DNA of 64,000 nt from Halobaculum gomorrense (GTDB lineage: Archaea > Halobacteriota > Halobacteria > Halobacteriales > Haloferacaceae): the NCBI RefSeq assembly GCF_900129775.1, contig NZ_FQWV01000006.1, forward strand, positions 142,708-206,707. The letters run 5' to 3'. The position numbers and the translations under genes were made by a program. Below the pieces are notes generated by a model. It did not search any database. It saw only the letters and a list, made by a program, of their open reading frames with translations, and was not told the DNA's origin. Every line of letters begins with the position of its first letter. Position 1 is the first letter of the stretch. This document shows positions 37,235-46,354 of the stretch, piece after piece.

Positions 37235-38359
37235 ATGACCGACGAACCAATCGACATCGGCGTTCTGGGGTACCGCTTCATGGGGAAGGCGCACGCGAAC
37301 GCGCTCGACCGCCTGCCCATGTTCTTCGAGGACGCGCCCGAGAGGAACCGCCACACCGTGATCGGTCGCGACGAGGCGGCGCTGGCCGACGCCGCGGAGA
37401 CGCTCGGCTTCGAGCACACCGCGACGGACTGGCGCGACGTGGTCGAGGAGGTGGACGCCTTCTACAACCTCGGGCCGAACCACCTCCACGTCGAGCCCTC
37501 GGTCGCCGCACTGGAGGCCGGCACGCCCGTGCTGTGTGAGAAGCCGCTGGCGCCGACGCTGGCGGGCGCCGAGGAGATGCGGGAGGCTGCCGCCGCGGCC
37601 GAGGTGCCCGCCGCCTGCGCGTTCAACTACCGCTTCGTCCCCGCGATCCGCTACGCGAAGCGCCTGATCGACGCCGGCGAACTCGGCGAGATCCGACAGG
37701 TCCGCGGTCGATATCTCCAGGACTGGCTGTCGGACCCCGAGGCGCCGTGGAGCTGGCGCAACGACGAAGAGCTGGCCGGCTCGGGCGCGCTCGGCGACCT
37801 CGGCGCGCATACGATCGACCTCGCGCGCTTCCTCGTCGGCGACCGCGTCGGCGAGGCGGCGAGCGTCTCCGGCCATCTGAAGACGTTCACCGACGAGCGG
37901 CCCGTCGAGGGTGAGGACGGCGAGACGCGGCCCGTCACCGTGGACGACGCCTACTCCGCGCAGATCGAGTACGACTCCGGCGCGATTGCCACCTTCGAGG
38001 CCTCACGCGTGACCGAGGGTCACAAAAACGACCACACCATCGCCGTCCACGGGAGCGCGGGGAGCCTCGAGTTCTCACTGGAGCGCCTCAACGAGTTGCG
38101 GGTGATGACCGGGGACGCGCGCGGCTACGAGACGGTGCTCGTCACCGACGAGGACGACCCGTACATCGACCACTGGTGGCCCCCGGGCCACGTCATCGGC
38201 TGGGAGCACACCTTCGTCCACGAAAACTACGAATTCCTCACGGCCGTCGCGGAGGGAGATGACTTCAGCCCGAGCTTCGACGACGCCTACGAGGTCCAGC
38301 GCGTGATCGACGGTGTCGAGCGCTCGGACGCCGAAGGCGCCCGCGTCGACCTCAACTGA
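37235..38359 (+). CDS. Gfo/Idh/MocA-family oxidoreductase
   Basis: A 374-residue dehydrogenase, second of this family in the cluster. GVLGYRFMGKAHANAL is a Rossmann motif variant (YRFMG for GxGxxG), and LCEKPLAPT carries the catalytic Lys. Pairing with the isomerase suggests successive steps on a hydroxylated carbon ring or sugar. The first oxidoreductase (33865) is 12-15% smaller but not obviously its duplicate. Confidence 0.9.
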   Translation: MTDEPIDIGVLGYRFMGKAHANALDRLPMFFEDAPERNRHTVIGRDEAALADAAETLGFEHTATDWRDVVEEVDAFYNLGPNHLHVEPSVAALEAGTPVLCEKPLAPTLAGAEEMREAAAAAEVPAACAFNYRFVPAIRYAKRLIDAGELGEIRQVRGRYLQDWLSDPEAPWSWRNDEELAGSGALGDLGAHTIDLARFLVGDRVGEAASVSGHLKTFTDERPVEGEDGETRPVTVDDAYSAQIEYDSGAIATFEASRVTEGHKNDHTIAVHGSAGSLEFSLERLNELRVMTGDARGYETVLVTDEDDPYIDHWWPPGHVIGWEHTFVHENYEFLTAVAEGDDFSPSFDDAYEVQRVIDGVERSDAEGARVDLN

Positions 38360-38480
38360 CCGACGCGGCGACGGCGCGGCGACGGCGCGGCGGCCACGCC
38401 CGACCCGCCGAGGCCGTCGGTCGCGGCGGTCGTCGGCGTCCGTGCGAACGTTTTTGATGGAATCCGCGAAAGCGTGACCC

Positions 38481-39515
38481 ATGATGACAGCCGACGCGGC
38501 CGCGACGACGGTTCGGGTCGCGTTCGACGCCCCTGAGGGGCGCGGTGCTGGAGGCGGCACGGCGGGCCGCCGACGCCGCGAGCGACCCGGACGGCCCCCG
38601 ATCGAGACCCTCGCCGTCGGCTCGCCCGGGACGGTCCACCTCCCACTGGTCACCGTGACCCGGGGCGGTCGGACCGCCGTCCACCGCGCAGTCGACCCGA
38701 ACGGCACGGCGAGCCTGGTGAGCCTGCTCGCCGACGGCGACATCCCCGTCGACGGCGCGGCAGCCGTCGTCGACCACGGTCCCGACCCGGACGACTTCCC
38801 CGTCGGCGACGGGCCGCTGTCGGCCGGGACGCGGCGGACGCTTCGGGGCGCCGGGTGGGCCGACCCGACCGCGTTCGAGTCGCCGGCGGTCCTCGGCGTC
38901 GATGCGCTCGACGCGGTGGCCCACCTCGGCGTGCGCGGTCGCGGCTGGGGTGACGCCCGGCGGGACGAGCCGGTCGTTGAGGGGTGGCGCGAGGCCCGCA
39001 ACACCGACGGCGACCCGGTCGTCGTGATCAACGGCCTCGACGCGGACCCGAAGGTCGACGGCGATCGGCTGCTGCTCGCGAGCCTCACCGGCCGGGTCGT
39101 CGCCGTCGCCGTCGTCGCCGCCAGCGCGGTCGGGGCGGAAGACGTCGTCGTCGTCGTGCAGGCGTTCGTCGAGGTGAACCCGGCGACCGCCGACCGCCTC
39201 GGGATCGTCGACGGCGAGCGTGTCCGCGTCGAGTCACCCCGCGGCGCGATCGAGGTTCGCGCCGAGATCAGCGACCGCCCGGGCGACGGCGTGGTGTTCG
39301 TCCCGATGCACTTCGCGGACGGCGCCGTGAATCGACTCACCGGCGATCACGTCGACCCGACGAGCGGTATCCCCGAGTACAAGCTGTCGAGCGTTCGGGT
39401 CGAGCGCCTCAACGCGAGCGAGAAGAACGACGAGCGCGGACCGGACGGATCGGCCAAGCAGCGCCGGCCGGACGGCGGCGAGGAAACGGGATCGACGGCC
39501 GCGATCGACGACTGA
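38481..39515 (+). pseudogene. In-frame chimera of NuoF-like and formate dehydrogenase alpha C-terminus
   Basis: A 344-residue frame. Residues about 95-225 resemble the N-terminal/central part of a NuoF/FdhB-type NADH-binding subunit (GRGWGDARRDEPVVEGW, VVINGLDADP, DGDRLLLAS). From about residue 228 the sequence switches to a molybdopterin dinucleotide-binding domain, VEVNPATADRLGIVDGERVRV through HFADGAVNRLTGDHVDP. NuoF's FMN and iron-sulfur regions and the catalytic core of FdhA are absent. A deletion joining two neighbouring genes best explains this. The frame is intact, so a reduced product could still be made; activity as either parent enzyme is unlikely. Confidence 0.6.
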
Positions 39516-39542
39516 AACCGGACGGGGCGGCGCTGGCCGCGC

Positions 39543-40433
39543 TCACTCCTCGTCCGTGCCTGCGCCGACGGTGAGGACCGGAACCGGCGCGGTCCGGACG
39601 GTCTTCTCGGCGACGCTGCCCAGCAGGATCCGCTCGGTCCCCCGACGGCCGGTCGTCCCCATGACGACCGCGTCCACGCCGTTCGCCTCCACGTACGCGC
39701 GGATCTCCTCGGCCAGGTCGCCGCGGACGACGCTCGCGGTCGCCTCGCGAACGCCGGCCGCCTCGGCGTCGGCGGCGACGGCGTCCACCACGTCCGTCGC
39801 CGCGGCCTCCGCATCGTCGGCGCCGTCAGCGTCCGGATCGTTTTCGAGGCCGAGCCCGCCGAGCAGCGAGTCGTCGACGACCGACAGCGCGTGCACCCGC
39901 GCATCCAGCGCCCCCGCGAGCGCGATGCCGTGGTCGACGGCCGCCGACGCGCGCCGACTCCCGTCCGTCGGGACGAGGACGTCCTCGTACGGAAACGATA
40001 GCCGCTCGTCGTCGGCCATCCGAACGGCCAGCACCGGCACCGGCGAGAGGCGGACGACTTTCTCGGTCACGCTGCCGAGTATCCGTCGCGAGAGCCCCTT
40101 TCGGCCGTTCGTCGGCATCGCGATTAGATCGAGGCCGTACCGTTCGGCATAGTCGACGATCGTTCGCGCCGGTCCTCCCTGCGCGACCTCGGCCTCGTGG
40201 TCGACTCCGCGAGCGGTGAGCGCGGCGCGCGCCTCGTCGACCGTCTCCTCGCCGCGGGTGACGAGCGAGTCGACCGCCTCGCCCCCGACGACCGTTACGG
40301 AGTCGCGGTTGGTGTCCGCGACGTACAATACGTGGACGGTCGCGTCACACCACGACGCGATCGCGGCGACGTGGTCGAGCGCGTCGCTCGCGCCGTCACT
40401 CCCGTCGTACGGAAAGAGGATGTCGTCGTACAT
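39543..40433 (-). CDS. Tandem universal stress protein (two UspA domains)
   Basis: A 296-residue protein made of two UspA domains: residues about 1-145 (MYDDILFPYDGSDGA, NGRKGLSRRILGSVTEKVV) and 155-290 (DVLVPTDGSRRAS, TGRRGTERILLGSVAEKTV). Both have the G-x9-G-S/T ATP loop, so both halves can bind nucleotide in principle. Stress role is inferred from the family. It is convergent with the chimera. Confidence 0.88.
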   Translation of the reverse strand: MYDDILFPYDGSDGASDALDHVAAIASWCDATVHVLYVADTNRDSVTVVGGEAVDSLVTRGEETVDEARAALTARGVDHEAEVAQGGPARTIVDYAERYGLDLIAMPTNGRKGLSRRILGSVTEKVVRLSPVPVLAVRMADDERLSFPYEDVLVPTDGSRRASAAVDHGIALAGALDARVHALSVVDDSLLGGLGLENDPDADGADDAEAAATDVVDAVAADAEAAGVREATASVVRGDLAEEIRAYVEANGVDAVVMGTTGRRGTERILLGSVAEKTVRTAPVPVLTVGAGTDEE

Positions 40434-40490
40434 CGATGGGGGCGTTCGGGCGCGCGCTGCTAATCGTTTGGCATCGATCCGGGCGAGACC

Positions 40491-41345
40491 TCAGAACTCC
40501 CGGACGCCCTCGTCGGTGATCACCTCGTCGACCAGCGAGATCGGCGTCGCGTCGTAGGCGGGGTTCTCCAGCGTGATGCCGTCGACAGGTTCGAGCATCA
40601 CCTCGCTCGGGGGACGCAACTCGTTCTCGAAGCGGAACTCGTCGTCGATGATCTTCGTGCCCGAGCCGACCACGACGACGGGAACGCCGACCTTGGCGGC
40701 GGCGGCCGCGATCGGGAACGTCCCGATGCGGTTGTAGAGGGTGTCGCCGACGATGCAGTCCATGCCGACGACGACGCGATCCGGGTCCACCTCCCGGAGG
40801 AGGTAGCCGGCTGCGGCGTCGACCGCGAGGTGCGGTTCGACCCGGTCCAGTTCCGCGAGCGTGCGCGCCATCTTCCGCCCGAGATACCGCGGGCGCGCCT
40901 CGGTGACGTACGCTGTCATGCGGGCGCCGCGGCCTGTGGCCGACTCGACGGCCTCCAGAACCGTCGAGGAGTAGTCGTGCGTGAGGAACGTCTCGCCGTC
41001 CGCGAAGGTCCGTGCGGCGTTTTCGGCCGCCTCGCGCTTGCCGGTCTCGACCCGCTCGGTCTCCTGTTCGATCGCCGTTTCCAGAAGGTCCTTCGCTCCA
41101 TCCACCGTCTCGGCGTTGTCCAGCACCGCGTCGGTGACCGCCCGCATCGCGCGGTGGAGGCTGGCGTGAGAGGGGTTCGCCCGGCGGAGGGCGCCAGCGT
41201 TGTGATCGAGGTCGCGCTCGAACTCGTCGAGCGTGGCGTACTCGCGGTCGAGCAGGTCGCGCAGCGAGCGCGCCGCCTTCACCGCGACGACCGACGAGGA
41301 GTGCGTCTGCATCTCTCGGATCTCGGCGACCGTCTCGTCTATCAT
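40491..41345 (-). CDS. eIF-2B alpha/beta/delta-family protein (e2b2-like)
   Basis: A 284-residue protein with the helical N-terminus and Rossmann-like C-terminal domain of the eIF2B/ribose-1,5-bisphosphate isomerase superfamily. Typical strands include VVVGMDCIVGDTLYNRIGT and VPVVVVGSGTKI. Archaeal members include R15P isomerase of AMP recycling and proteins annotated as translation initiation factors. Residues of the ribose-bisphosphate isomerase site cannot be confirmed by eye, so the family name is safer. Confidence 0.85.
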   Translation of the reverse strand: MIDETVAEIREMQTHSSSVVAVKAARSLRDLLDREYATLDEFERDLDHNAGALRRANPSHASLHRAMRAVTDAVLDNAETVDGAKDLLETAIEQETERVETGKREAAENAARTFADGETFLTHDYSSTVLEAVESATGRGARMTAYVTEARPRYLGRKMARTLAELDRVEPHLAVDAAAGYLLREVDPDRVVVGMDCIVGDTLYNRIGTFPIAAAAAKVGVPVVVVGSGTKIIDDEFRFENELRPPSEVMLEPVDGITLENPAYDATPISLVDEVITDEGVREF

Positions 41346-41477
41346 GGCTTCGCCGTCGTGGCTTTGCGGGTTAGGTGTTCCGGGACTTTCTCCGCGGCCC
41401 GCCCCGCCCGCGAGCCTCGCCGTCGGAGCCAGACGGCAACACTCATACCGGCGTCCCCATTACCCAAGCCTCGTTAG

Positions 41478-42647
41478 ATGAACCGCCGCACCCGCGAGTA
41501 CCTGAGGGGCCGCTTTGGCGACTACTACCGGAGCGCCTCCGTCTCCCCGCCGCCCGAGGCCAACGAGCGCGAGTGGGGCCACATCCCCTTCACCGCGGGC
41601 GACGGCACCACGATGGTCCGCCACCAGTCGCTGCTCGACATCGGCGAGGTGAGCGAGTTCCTCGCGCGCGAGACGCCGCGCCACGCCTACTTCTCGGCGG
41701 CCCGCTACGACGACCCGGCGAACAAGCGGATGAGCGAGAAGGGGTGGCGCACAGCCGACCTGGTGTTCGACCTCGACGCCGACCACCTCCCCGGCGTCGA
41801 CCCGGAGGAGACGAGCTACGGCGACATGCTCGCGGCCTGCAAGGACGAACTGCTCGCGCTGCTGGACATCCTCGAGACCGACTTCGGCTTCGCGGACACG
41901 GACTTGCAGGTCGTCTTCTCGGGCGGGCGCGGCTACCACGTCCACGTCCGCGACGACGCCGTCGCCGACCTCGACTCGACTGCGCGCCGCGAGGTGGTCG
42001 ACTACGTCCGCGCGGTCGATCTGAACTACGACGGCCTCATCGAGCGCCGCCCGAACGAGCGCGGGACGACCCTCCAGAAGCAACTCCGCCGAGAGGGCGG
42101 GTGGGGCCGACGGGTCCACGAGGAGCTCGTTGCCTACGCGGAGGACCTCCGCGCGATGGACGAGGACGACGCCCTCGCGGAGCTGCAGGAGCTCGACGGC
42201 GTCGGCGAGAAGACTGCCCGGACGATCTACGGCGTGCTGGAGCGCAATCCCGACGGCGTGAAGTCGGGCAACGTCGAGTTAGGCCCCGGCGCCTCGACGC
42301 TCGTGCGCGCGATCGCAGAGCGCGTCGCCGCCGAACAGACCGCGCCAATCGACGAGCCGGTGACGACCGACGTTCGCCGGCTCATCCGGCTGCCCGGCAG
42401 CATCCACGGCGGGAGCGGCCTCGTCGTGCGTCCGCTGGAACACGACGCCGTCGACGACTTCGACCCGCTGACGGACGCCGTTCCCGACCGCTTCCGCGGC
42501 CGCGACATCCTCGTCGACGTGCACGATCCCGGGTCGGTCGACGTTGGCGACGACAGAGATAAGGTGGAAGAGGGAATCGTCTCAGTCCCAGAGTACGTCG
42601 GCGTATTCCTCATGGCCAGAGGGCGCGCCGAGAAGGCGCGAGAGTAG
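41478..42647 (+). CDS. priS: DNA primase small catalytic subunit PriS
   Basis: A 389-residue archaeal primase subunit. The catalytic aspartates are in VFDLDADH (D98, D100), and SGGRGYHVHV follows as the nucleotide loop. TDVRRLIRLPGSIHGGSGL is the third conserved motif. Residues about 230-250 contain a helix-hairpin-helix-like segment, LDGVGEKTARTIYG. PriS makes RNA/DNA primers with PriL at replication forks. The gins gene follows 20 bases downstream, so the two replication genes form an operon. Confidence 0.94.
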   Translation: MNRRTREYLRGRFGDYYRSASVSPPPEANEREWGHIPFTAGDGTTMVRHQSLLDIGEVSEFLARETPRHAYFSAARYDDPANKRMSEKGWRTADLVFDLDADHLPGVDPEETSYGDMLAACKDELLALLDILETDFGFADTDLQVVFSGGRGYHVHVRDDAVADLDSTARREVVDYVRAVDLNYDGLIERRPNERGTTLQKQLRREGGWGRRVHEELVAYAEDLRAMDEDDALAELQELDGVGEKTARTIYGVLERNPDGVKSGNVELGPGASTLVRAIAERVAAEQTAPIDEPVTTDVRRLIRLPGSIHGGSGLVVRPLEHDAVDDFDPLTDAVPDRFRGRDILVDVHDPGSVDVGDDRDKVEEGIVSVPEYVGVFLMARGRAEKARE

Positions 42648-42667
42648 CAGTCGAGAGAGCAGATACG

Positions 42668-43675
42668 ATGGATTTAGACGAACTACGCTCGGTCCAGTCG
42701 AAGGAGCGCACGAAGGACAGCCTCCAGCACCTGCGCGATTCCTTCTACGAGGACGTCGCCGCGTACCTCGCCGAGCGCAAGCGCCAGCGCGACGAGCGCG
42801 CGACCACCGTCGAGAACCCGTTCTCCGACGAGCAGGTTCGCAAGCTCTCCGACGAAATCGAGACCGCCGAAGAGGTCGTAGAGTCGCTGTACGAGCGCCG
42901 CGTCGGCAAGGTCGTGAAGCTCTCGTCGTTCGCCGCCGCCGGCGCTCCTACCGACACCGAGGGGATGACCGTCCAAGAGGCGGAGCTGTTCGAAGACCTC
43001 GTCGTCCGTATCGAACAGAACAAAAGCCGCGTCCTCGACGTGTTGGACAACGGCGCCGACATCGACATCGACATCGATGCGCCCGCGGCGACCGCCGACG
43101 ACGGACGGCACGCTGGCGTCGGAACGCCCGGCGCGCCCGCGACCGCGGAGTCCGCCGCTGGCACACCGGAAGACGAGAGCGCACAGCCGCAATCTGGCGG
43201 TGTCCTTGCCGAGGCGATGGGCGGCGAGGCTGGCGACGGCGAGTCGACCGTACCCGCGGCCTCCGTCGACACCGACGCCGACACCGGCGCCGAGGCCGCC
43301 AGGGAAATCGACGCGGCCGACGGCGACAGGCCCGGACCCGGTGACGCGGGCGCAGCGGGCGTCGAGGAGGCCGGTCCACCCGTCGAAGCCGCAGACGCCG
43401 GCGGACCCTCCGAGGAGTTCGTTCCGGGGTCAGAGCCCGACCGATCGGGCGACGCGGTCCCGCCGGCATCGTCCACTGACACCGGCGGGGGCGACGCCGA
43501 CACCGACGCCGGCGCCGACACCGAGCGCCGAACCGTCCGGATCACCCGCGACGTGGGACAGATCCTCGGCGTCGACGAGCGGGAGTACGAACTTGCGAGC
43601 GACGACGTGGTCTCGCTGCCGACCGCGAACGCGGACCCGCTCGTCGAGCGGGACGCCGCCGAGCCGATCGAGTGA
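42668..43675 (+). CDS. gins: GINS complex subunit (Gins51/15 type)
   Basis: A 335-residue protein. The helical A domain covers about 1-125 (MDLDELRSVQSKERTKD...), then about 145 residues of Ala/Asp/Gly/Thr-rich disordered linker, then a small B domain at the end (about 280-335). GINS bridges MCM helicase, primase and a Cdc45/RecJ-like protein at the fork. Haloarchaea use one GINS protein as a homotetramer. Co-transcription with priS supports the role. Confidence 0.9.
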   Translation: MDLDELRSVQSKERTKDSLQHLRDSFYEDVAAYLAERKRQRDERATTVENPFSDEQVRKLSDEIETAEEVVESLYERRVGKVVKLSSFAAAGAPTDTEGMTVQEAELFEDLVVRIEQNKSRVLDVLDNGADIDIDIDAPAATADDGRHAGVGTPGAPATAESAAGTPEDESAQPQSGGVLAEAMGGEAGDGESTVPAASVDTDADTGAEAAREIDAADGDRPGPGDAGAAGVEEAGPPVEAADAGGPSEEFVPGSEPDRSGDAVPPASSTDTGGGDADTDAGADTERRTVRITRDVGQILGVDEREYELASDDVVSLPTANADPLVERDAAEPIE

Positions 43676-43760
43676 CCACGGCCTCCCGCTCGACGAACGA
43701 CGGGGAGCAGGCCCCACCGGCACCGATACGCCTTTTCGCGCCGCCGCCGCACACTCGTCC

Positions 43761-44237
43761 ATGCTCGACACCGGCACCGAAGCGCCCGCGTTCTCGCTCC
43801 CCGACCACGTCGGCCGCGTGGTCTCGCTCGACGAGTTCGAGGGCCGGCGCGTCGTCCTCTACTTCTACCCGCGGGCGGACACCCCCGGCTGTACGACCGA
43901 GGCGTGCGGCTTCCGCGACGCCTACGACGAGTTCGAGGAGCGCGATGCGGCGGTCTTGGGCGTGAGTGACGACCCCGTCGACGACCTAGAGGCGTTCGCC
44001 CGCAAGCACGACCTCCCGTTCCCGCTGTTGTCGGACGAGGACGGGGCAGTCGCGAGCGCCTACGACTCCTACGGCGAAAAGAACGTCTTCGGCAACGTCG
44101 TCGAGGGCGTTTTCCGCAACACGTACCTCATCGGTCCCGACGGGCGGATCGAGCGGACCTACGAGGGCGTCTCACCGGAGGACCACGCCGAGGAACTGCT
44201 CGCCGACATCGGCGACCTCCGCGACGAGGAGTCGTAG
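43761..44237 (+). CDS. bcp: Peroxiredoxin (thiol peroxidase), Bcp type
   Basis: A 158-residue Bcp-family peroxiredoxin. The peroxidatic Cys44 is in YPRADTPGCTTEACG; the conserved resolving Cys49 follows five residues later, as in classic Bcp enzymes. It reduces hydrogen peroxide and alkyl peroxides using thiol donors. Start ATG 43761 begins MLDTGTEAPAFSLPD; upstream frame is GINS-derived spurious coding. It converges on a drug/metabolite transporter. Confidence 0.93.
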   Translation: MLDTGTEAPAFSLPDHVGRVVSLDEFEGRRVVLYFYPRADTPGCTTEACGFRDAYDEFEERDAAVLGVSDDPVDDLEAFARKHDLPFPLLSDEDGAVASAYDSYGEKNVFGNVVEGVFRNTYLIGPDGRIERTYEGVSPEDHAEELLADIGDLRDEES

Positions 44238-44282
44238 CCGGCCGACCGCCGTCCGTCGACCGATCGCGACTAGTCGACTCAC

Positions 44283-45212
44283 TCACCACGAGGACCCGTC
44301 CACCGCCCGGCGGATCGCCTCGCGCTTCACGAGCGCGAAGCCGGCGACCACCACGAGGAAGCCGCCGACGGTGAGCGGCGTCACCGGCTCCGAGAGGATG
44401 ACGACGCCAGCGACCGTCGCGACGACCGGGACGACGTAGCTCACGAGGTTGATCTCGAACGGGCCGAGCAGGTCCAGCAGGCCGAAGTAGATGCCGAAGC
44501 CGACGGCCGACCCGAACACCCCGAGGAACAGCAGCGACCCCAGCACCTCCGCCGACAGCGCCGTCGGGAGCGGCTGCGGTTCGCCGGCCGCGACGCTGAG
44601 CACGTGGAGCACGATGGCGCCGAACCCCATCTCCCACGCGGTCCGGGGGAGTGCGTCCGACTGCGGGTCGAGCCAGCGGGTGGCGACGCTCCCGAAGGAG
44701 ACGGCGACGGCCGCGACGAACACCAGCGCGACGCCGATGGTCGTGTCGCCGGCCAGGTCCGAGGGCGACGGCTGCGCGACGAGGCCGACGCCGACGACGC
44801 CGAGGACAACCCCGACGTAACCGCGGAAGTCGAGGCTTCCCTCCCCCAGCAGCCACACGGTGAAGAACGTGGTGAGGATGGGGTTGAGGCTGTAGACGAT
44901 CGCCGCGACGCCGCCGGTGGTGTACCGCTGGCCGTACGCGAGGAACGCGATGTTCGCGACGACGAACAGCAGTGCCGCGACGGCGACCGCACCCCAGTCG
45001 GATCGGCCGCGAGGGTACGGGTCGTCCGCGCGCCAGAACACGTACGCCAGCGCGACGAGCGCGCCCACGTCGAACCGGTACGCGCCCAAGAGCAACGGAC
45101 GCAACTCGACGAGTGCGATCTCGATTGCCGGGAAGCTCCCGCCCCAACAGATCCCGAGGGCGAGAAAGAGGGCGGCGTTACGGAGCGAACTCACAGGAGA
45201 CTCACGTTCCAC
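44283..45212 (-). CDS. EamA/DMT-family transporter
   Basis: A 309-residue protein with ten predicted spans formed from two five-helix EamA repeats (ICWGGSFPAIEIAL and the second at about 160-290). DMT transporters export or import amino acids, nucleotide sugars or drugs; no substrate can be predicted. The start may be GTG 45212 or GTG 45194, six codons shorter. Confidence 0.85.
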   Translation of the reverse strand: MERESPVSSLRNAALFLALGICWGGSFPAIEIALVELRPLLLGAYRFDVGALVALAYVFWRADDPYPRGRSDWGAVAVAALLFVVANIAFLAYGQRYTTGGVAAIVYSLNPILTTFFTVWLLGEGSLDFRGYVGVVLGVVGVGLVAQPSPSDLAGDTTIGVALVFVAAVAVSFGSVATRWLDPQSDALPRTAWEMGFGAIVLHVLSVAAGEPQPLPTALSAEVLGSLLFLGVFGSAVGFGIYFGLLDLLGPFEINLVSYVVPVVATVAGVVILSEPVTPLTVGGFLVVVAGFALVKREAIRRAVDGSSW

Positions 45213-45302
45213 ACGGCGGGCGGAACCGACTTCGGCGTTTCCGTTTCGGTCCGCTCACGCCGACGCACGGAGGCGCCGACCGCGGTCGGCAGCCGCCGCG
45301 GG

Positions 45303-46352
45303 TCAGTAGCCGCGGGCGATGAGGTAGTCCGCTAGATCCGCCAGCAGGTCGCGGGCCGGCCCCTCGGGGAGCACCGTCAGACGCTCCTTCGAGCGCTCGG
45401 TGAGGTCCTCGGCCATTTCGCGGGCGTAGTCGATCGAGCCGGCGTCTTCGAGCGTCGACACGGCGGCGTCGATCTCGGCCTCGGTCACGTCTGCGGGCGT
45501 CTCGGCGGTCACCAGCCCGTCCACGTCGACGCCCTGCTGGCGCGCGTGGAGCGTGATGAGCGTCTCCTTGTCCTCGACGAGATCGGAGCCGCGCTGCTTG
45601 CCGAGCTGTTCGGACGGCACCGTGAGATCGAGCACGTCGTCTTGGATCTGGAAAGCGCGCCCGGAGTCGACGCCGTACTGGTACAACGCCTGCACGGTCT
45701 CGTCGTCGGCCCCCATGAGCACCGCCGGGATGGCCGCCGAGGCGCCGTACAGCACGGCCGTCTTCAACTCGACCATCTCCAGATACTCCTCGGGCCTCAC
45801 GTCGTCGCGGTTCTCAAACTCCACGTCGAGCGACTGCCCCTCGCAGATCCGGGTGCAGGCGGAGGCGAGGCGGTTGACCGCCTCGACGGTGTTCGCCGGC
45901 GCCGCGTCCGTGTCCGAGAGCAGCTCGAACGCCTTCGCGTACAGCGTGTCGCCGGCGAGGATCGCCGTCTCCGTATCGTACGCGCGGTGGACCGCCGGCT
46001 CGCCCCGCCGGAGGTCGTCCTCGTCCATGATGTCGTCGTGGATGAGGGTGAACGACTGGATGACCTCGACGCTGACCGCCGCGCGCATCAGGTCGAACCG
46101 CTCGCCGTCGAGCGCCGGGAACGACCGGTAGTCGGTGGCCGCGTCGGCGTCGACCTCCGCGAGCGCCTCGCCCACGAGGAGCGCCGCCGTCGGCCGGAGG
46201 CGCTTGCCGCCGGCCTCGAGGATGTACCGCGTGGCCTCGTAGAGCCGCTCCGGCTCGGCCATCGGGAGGTCCTCATCGAGTGCGTCGTTGACGCGGTCGC
46301 GGCGCTGTTTCACCGCCGCGAGCACCCGTTCGGCCGTCGCGTCCTGAGCCAT
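45303..46352 (-). CDS. idsA: Geranylgeranyl/farnesyl diphosphate synthase
   Basis: A 349-residue trans-isoprenyl diphosphate synthase. The two Asp-rich motifs are LIHDDIMDEDD and FQIQDDVLDL. It makes C15-C20 prenyl chains for archaeal membrane lipids and carotenoids. The chain-length residues before the first DDxxD motif are bulky aromatics or small depending on reading, so C20 versus C15 is not settled. It begins 2 bases after the RNase J stop, an operon. Confidence 0.92.
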   Translation of the reverse strand: MAQDATAERVLAAVKQRRDRVNDALDEDLPMAEPERLYEATRYILEAGGKRLRPTAALLVGEALAEVDADAATDYRSFPALDGERFDLMRAAVSVEVIQSFTLIHDDIMDEDDLRRGEPAVHRAYDTETAILAGDTLYAKAFELLSDTDAAPANTVEAVNRLASACTRICEGQSLDVEFENRDDVRPEEYLEMVELKTAVLYGASAAIPAVLMGADDETVQALYQYGVDSGRAFQIQDDVLDLTVPSEQLGKQRGSDLVEDKETLITLHARQQGVDVDGLVTAETPADVTEAEIDAAVSTLEDAGSIDYAREMAEDLTERSKERLTVLPEGPARDLLADLADYLIARGY

Positions 46353-46354
46353 CG

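Noticed and set aside
43077..43760. Upstream extension of Bcp
   Set aside because: Lies in another frame of the gins gene; Thr/Pro/Arg-rich and not conserved in the Bcp family.
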